Shown here in pieces: positions 22,295 through 22,953 of a stretch of DNA of 22,953 nt (position 1 is the stretch's first letter; every line of letters begins with the position of its first letter). The stretch lies in contig CAKUHA010000017.1 in the NCBI GenBank assembly GCA_934655755.1, positions 1-22,953 of the forward strand, read 5' to 3'. This stretch comes from an uncultured Collinsella sp. (GTDB lineage: Bacteria; Actinomycetota; Coriobacteriia; Coriobacteriales; Coriobacteriaceae). The position numbers and the translations under genes are program-made. The notes beneath the pieces are model-generated. The model did not search any database, was not told where the DNA came from, and saw only the letters and a list, made by a program, of their open reading frames with translations.

Positions 22295-22953
22295 ATGTTG
22301 CTCGAGGGTAAGAAAGCAATCATCACCGGAGGCACGCGCGGTATCGGCTATGCCATCGCCTGCCGTTTTATCGAGGAAGGCGCTGCCGTCACCGTCTTTG
22401 GCTCTCGCCAGGAGACCGCCGACGCCGCCGTTGAGAAGCTGACCGCAGCCTATCCCGAGGCCAAGGTCTGGGGCCGTTCCTGCGACCTCACCTCGCTCGA
22501 GGCCGTAACCGAGGCCTTTACCCAGGCAGCCGCCGACATGGGCGGCCTGGACACGGTCGTCAATAACGCCGGCATCTCCCAGAGCACCCCGTTGCTCAAC
22601 TACACCGCCGAGGAGTTCGCCAAGGTCATGAACCTCAATGTGACCGCTGTCTTTAACGGCCACCAGGCCGCTGCCAAGATCATGACCGAGGCCGGCCACG
22701 GCGGCACCATCACCACCACGACCTCGATGGTCGCCAAGTACGGTCAGCCCTCCGGCGTCGGCTATCCCACGTCTAAGTTCGCCGTCAACGGCATGGTCCA
22801 GTCGCTCTCGCGCGAGCTCGCCCCCAAGGGCATTCGCGTCAACGCCGTCGCCCCCGGCGTGACCAGGACCGACATGGTTGCCGCCCTGCCCGACGAGGTC
22901 ATCAAGCCGCTCGTCGCCACCATCCCGCTCGGCCGCATGGGCGAGCCCGAGGA
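22295..22953 (+). CDS. Short-chain dehydrogenase/reductase, BaiA-like (3' end beyond window)
   Basis: The first 219 codons are present, most of a roughly 250-aa classical SDR. TGGTRGIG (11-18) is the cofactor motif, NNAG (90-93) is conserved, and Ser144, Tyr157 and Lys161 (YPTSK) form the active site with Asn115. APGVTRTDM follows. Several stretches (ITGGTRGIG, YPEAKV then DLTS, VFNG, SGVGYPTSK, APGV with TDM) resemble, from memory, the BaiA 3-alpha-hydroxysteroid dehydrogenases of bile-acid-converting clostridia. FabG-type 3-oxoacyl-ACP reductase is the main alternative. Ser37-Arg38 after the second strand suggests NADP(H) rather than the NAD(H) of BaiA2. GGAG lies 5 nt before ATG 22295. It follows the hom terminator and seems to have its own promoter. 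Confidence 0.9.
   Translation, partial: MLLEGKKAIITGGTRGIGYAIACRFIEEGAAVTVFGSRQETADAAVEKLTAAYPEAKVWGRSCDLTSLEAVTEAFTQAAADMGGLDTVVNNAGISQSTPLLNYTAEEFAKVMNLNVTAVFNGHQAAAKIMTEAGHGGTITTTTSMVAKYGQPSGVGYPTSKFAVNGMVQSLSRELAPKGIRVNAVAPGVTRTDMVAALPDEVIKPLVATIPLGRMGEPE

Noticed and set aside
9673..22953. A bile-acid uptake and conversion system made of the BASS transporter and the BaiA-like reductase
   Set aside because: The two genes are more than 11 kb apart, in separate transcription units, and the transporter is interrupted. BASS proteins carry many substrates, so the link is only a name association.

Overview
The window reads as chromosomal DNA of a high-GC actinobacterium of the class Coriobacteriia, most like the gut genus Collinsella. 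This is inferred from codon bias, the run of genes and general protein similarity recalled from memory; no 16S gene is present. The G/C-rich third codon positions produce long antisense open frames opposite most real genes, and these were discarded. I see no CRISPR array, insertion sequence, integrase, phage module or rRNA.

Left part (1-9450), all on the minus strand. In order of transcription: a RecJ single-strand exonuclease fused to a RecQ-like helicase (about 1,095 aa), the bifunctional (p)ppGpp synthetase/hydrolase Rel, a GloB-type metallo-beta-lactamase-fold hydrolase, class II fructose-bisphosphate aldolase, a soluble transglutaminase-like protein, and tRNA-Leu(CAA) with its own terminator. 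RecJ, Rel and a GloB-like hydrolase in a row is an arrangement also seen in Gram-positive bacteria. The gaps hold strong hairpins: a 12-bp stem with a 4-nt loop between rel and the hydrolase gene, and a nearly self-complementary 94-nt element behind fba.

Middle part (9450-14170). A bile acid:sodium symporter (BASS) family gene on the plus strand is cut by one in-frame TAA. Facing it are cutC and a GalT/HIT-like (DUF4931-type) gene with a 3-nt gap between them. Then comes a clearly more A+T-rich plus-strand gene for an exported beta-propeller-like protein with one C-terminal membrane helix and a cytoplasmic zinc ribbon. An asymmetric REP-like palindrome precedes it and a cluster of three hairpins follows it.

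Right part (14170-22953). A complete branched-chain amino acid (Liv/HAAT) ABC importer lies on the minus strand, with two tandem, closely related substrate-binding lipoproteins followed by LivH, LivM, LivG and LivF. Divergent from it is hom, homoserine dehydrogenase, an early enzyme of the threonine/isoleucine route, so uptake and synthesis of related amino acids start from one intergenic region. Repeats resembling actinobacterial GlnR boxes lie upstream of both binding-protein genes. After the hom terminator the window ends inside a short-chain dehydrogenase gene whose sequence resembles BaiA-type 3-alpha-hydroxysteroid dehydrogenases.

Most genes are ordinary housekeeping or transport genes. 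The items most worth a second look are the RecJ-helicase fusion, the palindromic elements in the gaps, the propeller/zinc-ribbon membrane protein, the interrupted BASS gene, the GlnR-like repeats and the BaiA-like reductase.
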